A stretch of DNA of 64,000 nt. It comes from Yponomeuta sedellus. Its lineage: Eukaryota > Arthropoda > Insecta > Lepidoptera > Yponomeutidae. This document shows, piece after piece, positions 17,838-29,580 of the stretch (position 1 is the first letter of the stretch; each line of letters starts with the position of its first letter). The notes beneath the pieces are model-generated. The model made no database searches, was not told the DNA's origin, and worked only from the letters and a program-made list of their open reading frames with translations. Position numbers and translations under genes: made by a program. Where the stretch lies: contig OW203730.1 in the NCBI GenBank assembly GCA_934045075.1, forward strand, positions 7,204,785 through 7,268,784. The letters run 5' to 3'.

Positions 17838-20714
17838 TTGTTAAATATTTATTTTCAAAACGTCAGGGGTCTTAGGACTAAAACGGTTGAATTTTTTAGT
17901 AATGTATCTCGTAGCAACTATGACGTCATAATGCTTTGTGAGACTTGGCTGAATTCCAGTGTTTTTGACTCTGAACTTTTTGATGGTAGATATGTAGTCT
18001 ACAGACGTGATCGGGAATCAAGCGGTTTCCATGCCAACAAGAACGGCGGTGGCGTTTTAATAGCGGTATCTAAGTGTCACAACTCTTGTCGGTTGAAAAG
18101 CTTAGAGAGCCAATGTGAAGATGTATGGGTGGCAATTGACGTCCGAAACAATAACAATAAGCCAGAAAAAATATATCTTTCTTGTGTATATCTGCCACCA
18201 CCTATTAAAAAACACATACTAGGAGAGTTTATTGGTAACGCGAGTAGAGTCATGGAGAATCATAGTAACACACTAATAGCAGGCGACTTTAATCTCAGTT
18301 GCATTGAATGGTCACCTAGTTCTAACCCAAACTCTACTGGCCTATCCGCTACTACACAAGGTAATAGTGCCCTCTCCCACACACTACTCGATTTTTTGGC
18401 GCAAAATGATCTCCAGCAGTATAACAATTGCCTTAACTCTAAGGACAAAATTCTCGATTTGACACTTGGAAAAATACCTATCTCTGGGCTTTTACAGGCG
18501 GGGGATCCTCTCGTTCCTGTTGATCCTTTACACCCTCCTCTAGAATTTTCATTGTCAATTATTCGAGCAAAAGTACTGCCCAAGAAGCCTGTACTGAAAT
18601 TTAACTATTTTAAAGCTGATTATAATAGAATAATAACCGCTCTTAAGCTTATAGATTGGGACAGCGAGTTGAGTAACTGTGATTCTCCCGATGATATGCT
18701 ATCAGTTTTTTACTCAATACTAAAGGATTTGGTAATGAAACATGTCCCTCTTGCAAAAACAAAAAATACATCATATCCTGCCTGGTTTAAATATGATCTC
18801 ATCCGTCTATTAAAAGAAAAATACAAGGTTCGTATTCGTATACGTAAATACAATAACCCTTTAGATAATATTACTTACCAACTTTTAAAAAAAAGGTGCG
18901 AAAAGCTGGAGTCTGAATGCTACAAAAAATATTTGTCGCGGCTTGAGTCATCGATTTCTTTAAATCCTAAACTTTTTTGGTCTTTCGTTAAAAATAAACG
19001 CTCTTCCTCTAGTAATTACCCTGCTGAAATGCATCTAGGAAGCCGTAAAGCTTGCAATAGAAACGAGATCGCTAACCTGTTTGCAATAAATTTTTCATCT
19101 GTATTCACCCCTGATCTCTCTAATAATCCACCCAATTTGAAAACGATACAAGCTGTCAATAGCAATTTCTTGGAAACTGTTCATCTCTCTGCTGATAGCG
19201 TACTAAGAGCTCTTGAAAAACTTGACCATTTTAAGGGCGCGGGTCCTGATGGGATTCCATCGGTGTTTGTGGCTATGTGTGCAAAAGTACTTTCTAATCC
19301 ATTAAGCGTGATATTTAACGCCTCTCTTAAGTTAGGTTATTTTCCACAAGTCTGGAAAGAGACATTAGTAGTGCCGATATTTAAAGCTGGTGAGTCTAAT
19401 TTAATTGAAAACTATAGACCTATATCTATTTTAAATGTTTTTGCAAAAGTGTTTGAATCACTTATCGTCCCCATTATTACGTGGCATTTCAAATCAAGCA
19501 TCACCCCTCATCAGCATGGATTTTTTAAAGCTCGTTCTACACTTACAAATTTGGTTTCATATGTAGATGACGTTATTGCCTCAGTGGACGCAAAAGTCCC
19601 TGTTGATGTGGTGTACACGGACTTCAGCAAGGCTTTCGATAAAGTGGACCATAACATCCTAATTCATAAACTAAGTAGCTATGGAATATCCGGAAGCCTT
19701 CTGGAATGGTGTGCATCTTACCTGAGTGAGAGAACTTCTGTGGTGGTGGTGATGGGTGACAAATCTGATCCCTATTTGAACAAATCAGGTGTTCCCCAAG
19801 GATCGCACCTGGGCCCTCTTTTCTTTAACATGTTTATTAATGATATTGTACAGTGCTTCCATCATACTAAGTTTTATCTGTTTGCTGACGACCTAAAGAT
19901 CATGAATCCAATTAAAAGTACTGATGATTGTATCAGCATGCAGAAGGACATTGATAGACTTTCTGAGTGGTGTGATATGAATAGAATGTCTCTTAATGTA
20001 AAAAAGTGTTTCCAGATTAGGTTTTCACGCGCCCATACAGACATCACCTATCAATACAATATTAAAGGACATAAATTAGCTCAGGTATCTTCAATTCGTG
20101 ATCTTGGCGTAGAATTAGATAATAAACTGCGGTTTAACATTCACATCGACAAATTGGTGGCTAAAGGTTTTAAGATGCTGGGATTTGTCCTAAGAAATTG
20201 CAAGGCATTTAAGATGGCTTCAACTAAAATAGCTATTTATAATTTACTCGTACGAAGTGGTCTGGAATACTGTAGCGTCCTTTGGAACCCCCACTATGAA
20301 ATTTACGTCAAGCGGCTTGAAAGGGTCCAAAAACGATTTTTGTGGCATCTTTCTTATAGTTGCAAATTAGCAAAAAAACTTCCTTCCTATGACGACCGTC
20401 TCAAATATTTCAAGTTAAACAGCCTTTGTGACCGCAGAAAACTGCTTGACCAAATGTTTCTTTTCAAACTGCTTAATAACAGAATTGACTGTCCGCAACT
20501 TCTGTCCAAAATCAGGTTCAGTACTCCATATAAACTGCCCCGTCGTTCAAGATACACGCCATTTGCAAGAACTCCATCAAGGAGCAATCTTGGTCACTTT
20601 TGTACTTTGCAAAGACTCATATCGCAACATAACGCTCTAGCCAAGTCTCACAACATTGACATATTCTCTGATAGCTGTGCAAAGTTTAAAAGGAGTATCC
20701 TATCTACCCTCTGA
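17838..20714 (+). CDS. LINE ORF2: AP endonuclease and reverse transcriptase
   Basis: About 958 residues to TGA at 20712. The N-terminal exonuclease/endonuclease/phosphatase fold shows FQNVRGLRTK, the catalytic Glu in CETWLN (about residue 35), AGDFNL (about 150) and DPLHPP (about 231). The reverse transcriptase shows KAFDKVDH, GVPQGSHLGPLFFNMFIND and the catalytic FADD at 682-685. No RNase H domain is evident. The frame is intact over its whole length. The position given starts at a TTG; the first in-frame ATG (17931) lies inside the endonuclease just before its catalytic Glu, so translation must begin or arrive upstream of it. The architecture suggests the CR1/Jockey group. Confidence 0.9.
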   Translation: MLNIYFQNVRGLRTKTVEFFSNVSRSNYDVIMLCETWLNSSVFDSELFDGRYVVYRRDRESSGFHANKNGGGVLIAVSKCHNSCRLKSLESQCEDVWVAIDVRNNNNKPEKIYLSCVYLPPPIKKHILGEFIGNASRVMENHSNTLIAGDFNLSCIEWSPSSNPNSTGLSATTQGNSALSHTLLDFLAQNDLQQYNNCLNSKDKILDLTLGKIPISGLLQAGDPLVPVDPLHPPLEFSLSIIRAKVLPKKPVLKFNYFKADYNRIITALKLIDWDSELSNCDSPDDMLSVFYSILKDLVMKHVPLAKTKNTSYPAWFKYDLIRLLKEKYKVRIRIRKYNNPLDNITYQLLKKRCEKLESECYKKYLSRLESSISLNPKLFWSFVKNKRSSSSNYPAEMHLGSRKACNRNEIANLFAINFSSVFTPDLSNNPPNLKTIQAVNSNFLETVHLSADSVLRALEKLDHFKGAGPDGIPSVFVAMCAKVLSNPLSVIFNASLKLGYFPQVWKETLVVPIFKAGESNLIENYRPISILNVFAKVFESLIVPIITWHFKSSITPHQHGFFKARSTLTNLVSYVDDVIASVDAKVPVDVVYTDFSKAFDKVDHNILIHKLSSYGISGSLLEWCASYLSERTSVVVVMGDKSDPYLNKSGVPQGSHLGPLFFNMFINDIVQCFHHTKFYLFADDLKIMNPIKSTDDCISMQKDIDRLSEWCDMNRMSLNVKKCFQIRFSRAHTDITYQYNIKGHKLAQVSSIRDLGVELDNKLRFNIHIDKLVAKGFKMLGFVLRNCKAFKMASTKIAIYNLLVRSGLEYCSVLWNPHYEIYVKRLERVQKRFLWHLSYSCKLAKKLPSYDDRLKYFKLNSLCDRRKLLDQMFLFKLLNNRIDCPQLLSKIRFSTPYKLPRRSRYTPFARTPSRSNLGHFCTLQRLISQHNALAKSHNIDIFSDSCAKFKRSILSTL

Positions 20715-20980
20715 AACTTAGACTTATATATTTTATAAGTAAAGTAATATTATTATTGTTAAATTATCTCACGAGTTTATTAACTTAACAATAAACCAGT
20801 GTAAACTATAATTTAATACATTAAGTCCTAAAGTAACTTCATACTAACGGTGCATGTTGTGACTGCCTGTAAGTGAGGTAACACTTAGTTTATTTCTAGT
20901 TATGGTCTATTGTAAATGTATTGGTGTATATCTTGTTGGTAGTCCTAATAAACAAAAAAAAAAATAAAAAAAAAAAACTT
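20715..20980 (+). other. LINE 3' UTR and A-rich tail
   Basis: An untranslated stretch ends in AATAAAC followed by a run of A interrupted by one T (about 20955-20977). Together with intact ORFs this marks a recent insertion. No target-site duplication could be fixed because the 5' boundary is unknown. Confidence 0.7.
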
Positions 20981-21139
20981 AATTTCGTATCAGTTCCTAC
21001 CTCCTATATGTGATCTAATCGTTTTTGCAATGTACATCGATTTGTCATTGTAAACTATGAATTTTTGTTCTATGAAACTGTATCTCTGTTACTGCACGAA
21101 AATCCACTTTTGTCCAGTACCTGCTCCTAAAGATTTTTT

Positions 21140-21660
21140 TTTATGTAGTCTATAAACGTCCCACTGCAGGGCACAGGCTTTTTTTTAGAGAGAGAGAGAT
21201 TGTGGGCTTAATTACCACGCGTGCCCACCACGGATTAGCGATTCGCTTCTCGGAAGGTCAACAGGCTAAACGTACTCGTCCCGCCTAGATGAAACTAGAA
21301 GTTAATTAACTACACCGTACGGTACACTACTTCGCTTCGCGTTCTGCGGCACCTTAGACCAGATATTTCCGCACTTCGCCTCATAGTTGACCATTGTACG
21401 TAGCTAGTGCCGAGGTATGTGAACACCTCAGATACTCAGTTTTATTATTAATACTTTATTGCACCATAAAATTGTACAATGCGGCGAACTTAATGCCATA
21501 AGCATTTTCTACCAGTCAACGCAGGAGTTTTTCTCACGATGTTTTCATAGCTTCAATATAACTTAGAAAACAAAGTCATTAGTACATGCCCGCACTGGGA
21601 ATCAAACCTGGGTCTCTCGCTATCGAGTCCATTGTTCTGCCCACTAGGCTACCGACGTTT
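21140..21660 (-). mobile_element. SINE-A, long copy interrupted by a LINE 3' end
   Basis: Minus sense: a tRNA-like head (21590-21660, B-box GGTTTGATTCCC), the CATCGTGAGAAA block, then a middle shared with 33765-34170 (GAAGTTAATTAACT, CGCGTTCTGCGGCACC, CCGCACTTCGCCTCATAG on the plus strand), ending in the CCTGTGCCCTGCAGTGGGAC tail. A LINE terminus (21440-21530) sits inside. Confidence 0.75.
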
Positions 21661-22180
21661 TAAAATGGTCTTGTTTTATTGCACCCAAGTAGACGTATAG
21701 CCGGTTTCCTAATTAAAAAATGAACGGCATCTTCCTGCGGGCACGGCCACGGTCGCGATGGTCGCATGTCACGCCAACTGATCGCGTGTTTGGTCGACTG
21801 TTCGACTAAGTAAACAGTACGCCACTCCGTGTCACCAAAAAGTGGTCGTTTGGTGATAAATGGTCGATCTATATGGTTCGTCGTTGCATGTTGTAACTGT
21901 TTGTTTTGCTTATGCATGAGATTGGCTTGTCGGTATTTTCGCAGTTAATACTGCTTAGTGGACACGACAATTGTATTGTATTATATTATTGATATAAAAG
22001 TGGTTTCATATGTGCCCCCTTCTGTATAACACAATTAGGTACTAATAATGAATTTTACCAATTTCTTTTGACGCCTGTAGCAATATTTGGCTTCTCTTGT
22101 ACCTCCTGCGGGTCGACTGGTAGAAAACTAAATTAGCATTAAATCCATCTTTCGTATATGATCTTTTGTGAAGTAAATAA
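21661..22180. other. No recognised feature
   Basis: A minus-strand frame at 21660-21917 shows no domain. Nothing repeated in the window was recognised. Confidence 0.4.
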
Positions 22181-22184
22181 TTAA

Positions 22185-22560
22185 TATATTATTTTATGTT
22201 GCACTAGCCCGTGCAAAGGACAATTTTAAAAACCTATTTCTTCTTTTTCTTCAAGCTATACTATGCAGTCCACAGCTAAACATAGCCCTCCCCTAATGAG
22301 CGCCATAGTGCCGTGCCTTCTGCTTGCCGCATCCAGCATCTGCCGGCAGTTTTTCGCAGATCGTCATCCCACCTGGTCGGAGGGCGTCCTACACTTCGTT
22401 TCTACGTTCGCAGTCTCAGTAAAACCTATTTAGAGGCTATAAATTCCACCCATGCCGGGACTCGAACCCGCTACCTCTGGCTAACCGTGCCAATGAGCAA
22501 GTATCGGCATCAGCGAATTTCGAAACTCAGGTTCGAAATTTCAGCATGGTTTAACCTTCC
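22185..22560 (-). mobile_element. SINE-B split by an RTE fragment with target-site duplication
   Basis: The SINE tail (AATTTTAAAAACCTATTT) is interrupted at 22240 and resumes at about 22425 with AAAACCTATTTAGAGGC and the B-box core. The 11-base AAAACCTATTT is duplicated on both sides. The insert is a minus-sense RTE C-terminal fragment encoding RPPTRWDDDLRKTAGRCW, with an A/G-rich tail. The order of insertion is therefore readable: SINE first, RTE later. Confidence 0.75.
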
Positions 22561-22615
22561 TGCGATGCAGGAAGAGACCTGTGCCAAAGCAGTGGAGACA
22601 TACAAGAGTTGATAT
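22545..22615 (+). repeat. 3' tail of the 5S-headed SINE
   Basis: CTTCCTGCGATGCAGGAAGA, then a diverged AGCAGTGGAGACATACAAG and GTTGATATCG. Only the tail is present. Confidence 0.6.
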
Positions 22616-22619
22616 CGAA

Positions 22620-24410
22620 GGGTCAGCATACAAAGGGTACAATCAACAACACTATATCATCAGCATCGCTTTGCCGCAAAATTTCAACAAGTTTTCCGAA
22701 AAATAGCAAAACCTATGCAACTAACTTTCTTAAATATTCTGAACAAACTTCCTTAACACCTTCACATTCCTCTTGGTCTTTAGCATCGTCACGCAAAAAT
22801 AGACGGTCATGAGCTGAAATAACTTCTTATATCCGAATATAATATCCTATTTTACGACTCGTAAAAATTTAATAGCCGTCCCCTACCGTGCAAGCGCACG
22901 CTGTGGATACGCGACGTATTGCATTGCGTAAGGTACATTTCAGACCCACGGTACCCCTGGCCATACCCCTGGTGTTACCGTAGGTCTTTTAAAGTTAATT
23001 GGTGCCGCTGAGTAAGTCACCCCAGTGATTTGTTGACCTAGCTATCTCTCGTTTGATAAATGGGTAATTAGGTAAGTAATAGAAAATACATATCCAGTAG
23101 ATACTATCATTGATGCATCTTTACCAGTGAACAGAGAACACATATTGTGATCTTCACGATTAAATAGTGAAACCTTTTTTTCTTACCTAACCTCTTGCTT
23201 TTTCAAAGAAGAAAAAATATTAGCACATTATTTTTTGTGCTTCAAATGTATTTTTATTTAAAATCAATACGAGTACAATTTTGGTCGGCTGGATTTGTTG
23301 GGATTAGGATTCAAGCACTTTGGTAACTTACATACCTAGTGTGAAAAGAAAAATATATACCTAGAGGAATACTCTGTCTCTTTTTTCCTACTAAGGAAAC
23401 GTGCACAATCCCGTCGCCCTTCAGGCTTTCACTCAGAGATAGAGATTCACCACATGCCTCAAATTCTTCTCAGAGAACAACGTCTGATTTCATAAGCAAC
23501 CCAGTTCGGCGGTAGAGTCAGGTCAAATTTCACATAGAAGACTAAACGTGGTTTGTTATTAAGTATGAAAAGGTCAGATTACTAAAATTACCTTAGACCA
23601 TGGTTCAACAAGAGTTTAACTCTTGAATACAATAATGATGATTTGTTATAAAATAAATGATTGATTGATTAACCTGAGTTGGATTGGCACACGTTGAACA
23701 GACCAGGGCGTCGATTCTCTTAAATTACAAACAATGTTCGAGCAATGGCATGACAAGAGTAATGCCAACGCATGACATTACAACAACCGTATTCCCCTAC
23801 CTTTTACATGCATTACTCTGGCTCTGTCGCTGTATGAACCTTGTCATGCTCTTGTCATACTCATGCAGTTTCACTGTGCTACTCGGTCGGTCAACCGGTA
23901 TTGCCACTTTGTGAACTGGAAATTCTACCTTAATATTCGGAGCACAAAAACGTTGCTTGTAAGGATTGTATCTGCAATAAATTACTTATATTTCAGTTTT
24001 TTATAACTTCGCAATCTTTAGAGGGTTTTAATCACAACAAAGCTATCAAAATTGTATTTATTTGTTAGAAATTTGGCTGTTTGTGAAGTTATCCAAATCC
24101 AAGCGTAAAAAACAAGCAAACTAATCTGTACAGTATCACTTGACCATCAATTGTTAAGTATGTTGCCAGATCGTAAATTTTAATACAAAAACCGTACTAT
24201 TTGGCTTCCGCCAGTAACTTTTTTTTGCGACCGCCCTCACTGTAGCTTTAGGTACAAACTACTCCACTTTCGAATATTTTTAGTCATAAAAATGGTTTGT
24301 TTCCAAAAGTATCTAACGCAACGTTTCAAGCAAGACTTTTTCATTAATATCAATATCTAACATACAACATACAGTAAGCATAGCACAAGTCGTGTTTAGT
24401 TCTAAATAAA
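22620..24410. other. No recognised gene
   Basis: AT-rich sequence. The only structure noted is a CATGACAAGAGTAATGCC block answered about 115 bases later by GTCATGCTCTTGTCATAC (23745-23865), a loose inverted repeat that may be a MITE remnant. Confidence 0.4.
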
Positions 24411-24417
24411 ATAAAGT

Positions 24418-25695
24418 ATTTTTAACCGACTTCAAAAAAGGAGGAGGTTATCAGTTCGATGCATATATTCCTTTTTTTTGCTATTTTTTCGCATATCCTC
24501 GTCAAATATTAACCGATTTGGATAAATTTTATTTTGTTCGACTAGGTATATCATCCCATTACTTTCATTTTAATTTGGTGAAGATCTAATGAAGACTTTC
24601 AGATATGAAGAAAAGGCGTAATGAGGCCCATCCATTAGTAATATGCTTATTATGTTTCAGAAAATATAGCGTAAAATTTGTCCCAGGGTAATCTGGTAAT
24701 GTTCTGATGAAGACTCTGAGATGGAAATTGAGAACTTCAAATTTTAAGGCAAAAAAATTAAGTTATGTTTTGATGTAAGAAACACTTTGTTCATCAAATA
24801 CTTTCATTCAGTATTCATTGACATTCTCTGTGTCTGTTCGACATTGTTACGACGTTGAACCTAGAAATCCGGAATTTAAGTTGAAATATGTAGTTTCCTA
24901 GGGTAGCAAACCCAAGAAAAATCAAGAGCCAGATGTAGAATAGACCAATAACACCTATAAGTGTAAGGTACCGTTGCACTTATTAAACCAGAATATAAGT
25001 CAAAATACACAATTTACTGTCGTGGTTATTATTCCCTTAGTAAAAAATATACTACATGCAATAGTTATTAAAGCCACATTGTCTATTTTAAAAAATTAAA
25101 ATATTAAAAGCATTAAAAAGTTAAAATTACCTTGCTGAATTCCGTCAAAAATCCCACAAGCACCATGCGGTTAGCTAATGCACCGCCCTCCCTCCCACTT
25201 TCAAGAAAAAGTGGGAAAAAAATGGGAAGACACTATTATGGATTTCCGCAAAGTAACGCCTGATTCTATACAAAATATTAAAATAAAATCTGACTTCTGT
25301 ACAAAATACGCAGCAGAGTCTACCTACTACCTACCTACTCTTTATTTTTTAATCCTATTCATCTTAAGGCTGTCTGGAAGAGATAGCTCTCAGCGATAAG
25401 ACGCCCAATTCCACACTGTGTAAATTAGATATTTCAGCATTTCATGTAGGTTCAAAGTGTATGGTGTGTACGGTCCTAAAGTAACCGGAATATACTACAT
25501 AGGCTTTACAAGATAACGAGTAAGTCTACAAACTAGTAACTAGTCTATAATATAGTCTACAAACGTAAAAAAAGGAAGATTTCGTACTAATTCTATTGAA
25601 ATTTAAATAAACTTTTAAGATTTGTAATAAGGAGGCGCAAGTAGTTCTACGGAATCCTATGATGCGCGTGGCCCGACACGCACTTGACCGAAGTT
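24418..25695. mobile_element. Candidate non-autonomous element bounded by AACCGACTTCAAAAAAGG
   Basis: It begins AACCGACTTCAAAAAAGGAG, a terminus that recurs widely in insect genomes from general knowledge. The block CTACGGAATCCTATGATGCG near 25660 looks like a matching far end. No coding sequence lies between. Whether both ends belong to one element is inference. Confidence 0.35.
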
Positions 25696-26859
25696 TGGGC
25701 GAAATATTTGATTAAATATATTTGATCTTACTAAATATGAACTGAAACAGAAATTAACAGCATACTTAAACACTCTTTCTTATGATCGAACATTTTTGAA
25801 ATTGATGTGATAATAGCTCATTTTACTTCTCACCTTCCGTTAGACTTACTAGTACAAACTTTTAACACACATCACTGCCATAATGCACAAATATACACTC
25901 ATCCTACCTTTTCACACACCCTCTGCTCAGTGGTTGAAGCCCGAATCCAAGACTCCGGTCGTAGGGCTGAGCAGACACACACATGCACACATAGTTATAT
26001 ACACGTACATTTTAGTCTCTTTTATACAAGTTTTGCAAACATCTGTCATTTTTTATACTAACTTTACACCTTATGCTGATGATGCGTCCAATATAATACC
26101 GTTCTTTTGTAGACCGGGAGGCCTGGAAACCTAAGATACAGATCTTTTGATCTAGTTTAGGCTCCAGTCTTTCCACAAATAGTGCATTCTGTTGTATTGT
26201 ATTATTTATCCAATGTTATTTTTAATACGAATGTAATTTGTGGACAGAAAAATAAACTATTATCTTAGCTTATTTACAATCGAGCTACAATAATTCCAGC
26301 TCCGAAGTAAGTAATATTAATTATTTCATTTATATAAAATATCGTATCGTATAACTTTTAACTCCAAACCGTATACCTTTTCAAGCATACCGGCGTACTA
26401 AATGGTAAGCACAGACTGGCAACACTATTAGTTTGACAAATTTAGTCTGTGTGAAGTAGACATCGTAATTCGTACATAGGACGATTTCTAATTTGTGACA
26501 TACGTCGGTTAAAATAAAGTTTCAGTTATTAAACTCTTCTTATCAAACCTTTCGTTAGTGTACAAAGTGAAAATGAAGTGTTTGTGTATTAATTGAGCAT
26601 CGAAATCGGCATGAAATGTAAGGAACGAAGCCAATACCGAACGAATGAAAGTCGTGTCATCGAGACTTCTTTGTATGCAGGCTTTGGTGAGTGTAAAAGA
26701 AACATTGTGTGGTCCTTATCCTTATAACACCCCGTTGGATTCCAGCATGGTACTGGAAAATATGTATCACTATTTATCTCTGTAAATTACTGGTGTGCAA
26801 TAAAGAATTTTCTATATATCTATGTAATTATCATAGCCACTGTTTCTTTACTGTGGACA

Positions 26860-26960
26860 TCAATCATCCAGCCCGTTCTCGTTCACTGCGAGGCATAGGT
26901 CCTCCTCCATCCTCATCCAGCCACTGCAAGCAATATGAATGTAGACAAAGGGTACTAGTA
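26860..26960 (-). repeat. RTE-tailed repeat fragment
   Basis: It shares the CATCCTCATCCAGCCACTG and CAGCAATATG-like blocks with 59795-59905. Confidence 0.45.
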
Positions 26961-28744
26961 CCACAATGTAGTAATTTTCTTGCTTATTTACGAAGCTAAA
27001 TATCACAATCCTATGTGGTAACAGTTAATATTGATGTGATGTATATACATCTTATAAACATCGTATAAACTGTTAGAACTTATATAAGTTTAGGTGTGAT
27101 CACTTCATTGGATAAACATTGGATAAAGAAATCCTTCTTTAAAATGTGTGTATTATAGTCACAAATATAACTTCTTTCAGAGAACCGTCTTCATCTTCAG
27201 CATGGCAGGGGTCTCCACTGATTGGGTCATTCACTTCCACTCCCAATGGAAGGCTCACGCTTGTGGAGGCAAAGAGCCAATATTGCTACAAAACAATCTG
27301 CATTTATAAACAAAATTTGTTTATATAAATACATGCTTACCTGTCCAGGATCCAGAAGTGAGTATTATGTTATGTTGAGGCCATGTATGTGTCTAAAGGC
27401 TGGTTCCTGAATTGAGAAATACACTCAGTAAATACTTTGCTGAGAAATTCTTAGATACAGCACTACAGTTGAGTTTTAACTTAGCGAAATTCTCAATTCT
27501 ATAAATACATAGCGAGCCCCAATGGGAATCGAACTGATGACCTCTGTTTTCATAGTTAGCCACTGGGACATCGACAATATATAGAAGCTATGTAGTTATT
27601 TATTAGGTATTTATGTTAGTAGGTTATTACTTATGTATTGTATATGTATGTATTTATATTTCTTTGATGGTTTATGTAGTTTATTCATTTACTTATTAGA
27701 ATTTATTAATATAATTTATATATTTATTGGGTAGATATTTATCTTGATAGGATTTTGTTATCTGTGTAAGTGTGTAGTGTATGTTGTGCACATGCATAGA
27801 CCTGTTTCACATCTCCACTCCGAATCCCCAAGGTTTGTTGGAAGAAATCTCTCACAGAGATAAGCTCGCCTTTGTACATGTATTTTCTTAAATTAATATT
27901 TATGTTTTAAAGTATAATAATAATAATAGTTTTCAAACAATACCATACATAGCATTATTGCTATAATTATGTGTACCATAGCAATAATGCTACATAGATA
28001 ATGTCATTAAATTCATGCCTTGTAATCAAATATTGTTAGAAGTCAGGAATCCAAGTTATTGATAATAATATAAAATTTGAATAATAAAATATTTATTTAC
28101 AACACTGAGAAAACATGTGATAAACACAATTTTAAGAAGAATCTTTTTTGGTTGTTATAATAAACTATGATTTGCACCTTAAGTCACATTTCTTTCTCCA
28201 CAGCCTCTCCACAAGAACTTGCTACAGTGCCACACCCTCAAATATGTCCCGGCGTCTGCGCTCAACACTCTGCACACAAGACGTTCTCGGCGTCAGCTTC
28301 CAAATTCTGAAAATTGAAGAATTCTAGTAGGGATTTGTTCAGAGGTTTCGAAACTGACAGTAGCTAGAGAGCAGAGCAGGGTCACACTCATTTGCAGTTT
28401 TGGTGTTACTTTGAAATAAATCTTTTGATTTGATTGAAAGCCACTTCCTTTTTTTAATTTTGAACAATTTAGGTACTTATGTGAAATAATTTTGTATTGT
28501 TACTACTATTTCTTTTATATTTGAGTGAGGTTGTAACCAATAAAACTTGTTTTTTAAATATGTGCTTTTTACAATAATTATCAAACCTTACCTAAATCTG
28601 TGAATTACTCCACTTCTCAGTCTTCTCTCAAATGTAAGTGGAGGCCGAGTGTGTGGCTTTGCCATAGATTGGCATTATGAGTAGAGTACGGTGTCCTGGC
28701 ATGCATACACATAATGTTCAAATCTAAAACAGGCAATATACCAT

Positions 28745-28973
28745 TACAGTCTATTTATTCTTACTTGTCCAATTTAGTAAACAAGATTCTAACCTTACTA
28801 GACATTTTCTCGCAAATTCATGAACTATGTTTATAAAATTGGCAGCGTGTTATCTAAAAGAGTGTTCCAAGTTACTTAATTTATGGAAATATGGCAGTTT
28901 TGGACTAAAAAGTTACAGTTTACGGGTAGAATCTTGTTTACTAAATTGGACAAGTAAGAATAAATAGACTGTA
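28745..28973. mobile_element. MITE with about 45-base terminal inverted repeats
   Basis: It begins TACAGTCTATTTATTCTTAC and ends in the complement. The arms include AACAAGATTCTA. A second copy lies at 53123-53383 inside a lipocalin intron. It has no coding capacity. Confidence 0.85.
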
Positions 28974-29303
28974 CATGGATTGTGTTTTATATAGCTACAT
29001 GGAAACTAGCCAATACTTAGGTACTTACAAATCCAACATGTGGGGAGTGGTACCCCTTTCTATTGAGAAACCGCTCTTCACGGAGTGCTGCACGAAGGAT
29101 GCATGCCATGGCATCAATAAAGCCCCGCAGTCCATCAATTTCGAATTGTCTAGAATAAGAAAACTATAATTGAAAGTGAATTCAAGTTATTTAGTAACTT
29201 TTCTACGTTTATGCTTGAGCTTGTATAACTTCGATTTGATGAGATGCACTTCTCTCTACTCCAGTAGGTAATTTTTTTTAACAATACAATGATGTGTGGT
29301 ACA

Positions 29304-29580
29304 GTGCCACTCAGGGCGGTGGTAGCGGTGAGGTGTAGAACGCCGGCCTCTCAATCAGGAGTTCGTGGGTTCAAACCCCGGCATGTACCAATGACTTTGT
29401 CTTCTAAGTTATGTACATTTGTGAAATTATAGTACCTAGCAATACTACTAGCCGACGGTGAAGGAAAACATCGTAAGGAAACTCTAGTGTCTGAAGTGTT
29501 AACGTACCTCAGCGCTTGCTACGTACAATGGCCCAACTATGAGGCTAAGTGCGGAAATCTCAGGTCTAACTAACTAACAG
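29304..29580 (+). mobile_element. SINE-A
   Basis: A tRNA-like head (GGTAGCGGTGAGGTGTAGAA, B-box GGGTTCAAACCCCGG), a TGTACCAATGACTTTGT joint, the GGAAAACATCGTAAGGAAAC block and GAGGCTAAGTGCGGAAAT. It is a fairly complete copy lacking the GAGA tail. Confidence 0.75.

Noticed and set aside
26522..28420. A plus-strand spliced small gene with exons 26522-26686, 27181-27357 and 28204-28310 and an AATAAA at 28415
   Set aside because: The donor and acceptor sites look good and the phases allow a 72-codon frame, but the second and third blocks read better on the minus strand as pieces of the Harbinger-type transposase. The AATAAA resembles a LINE end.
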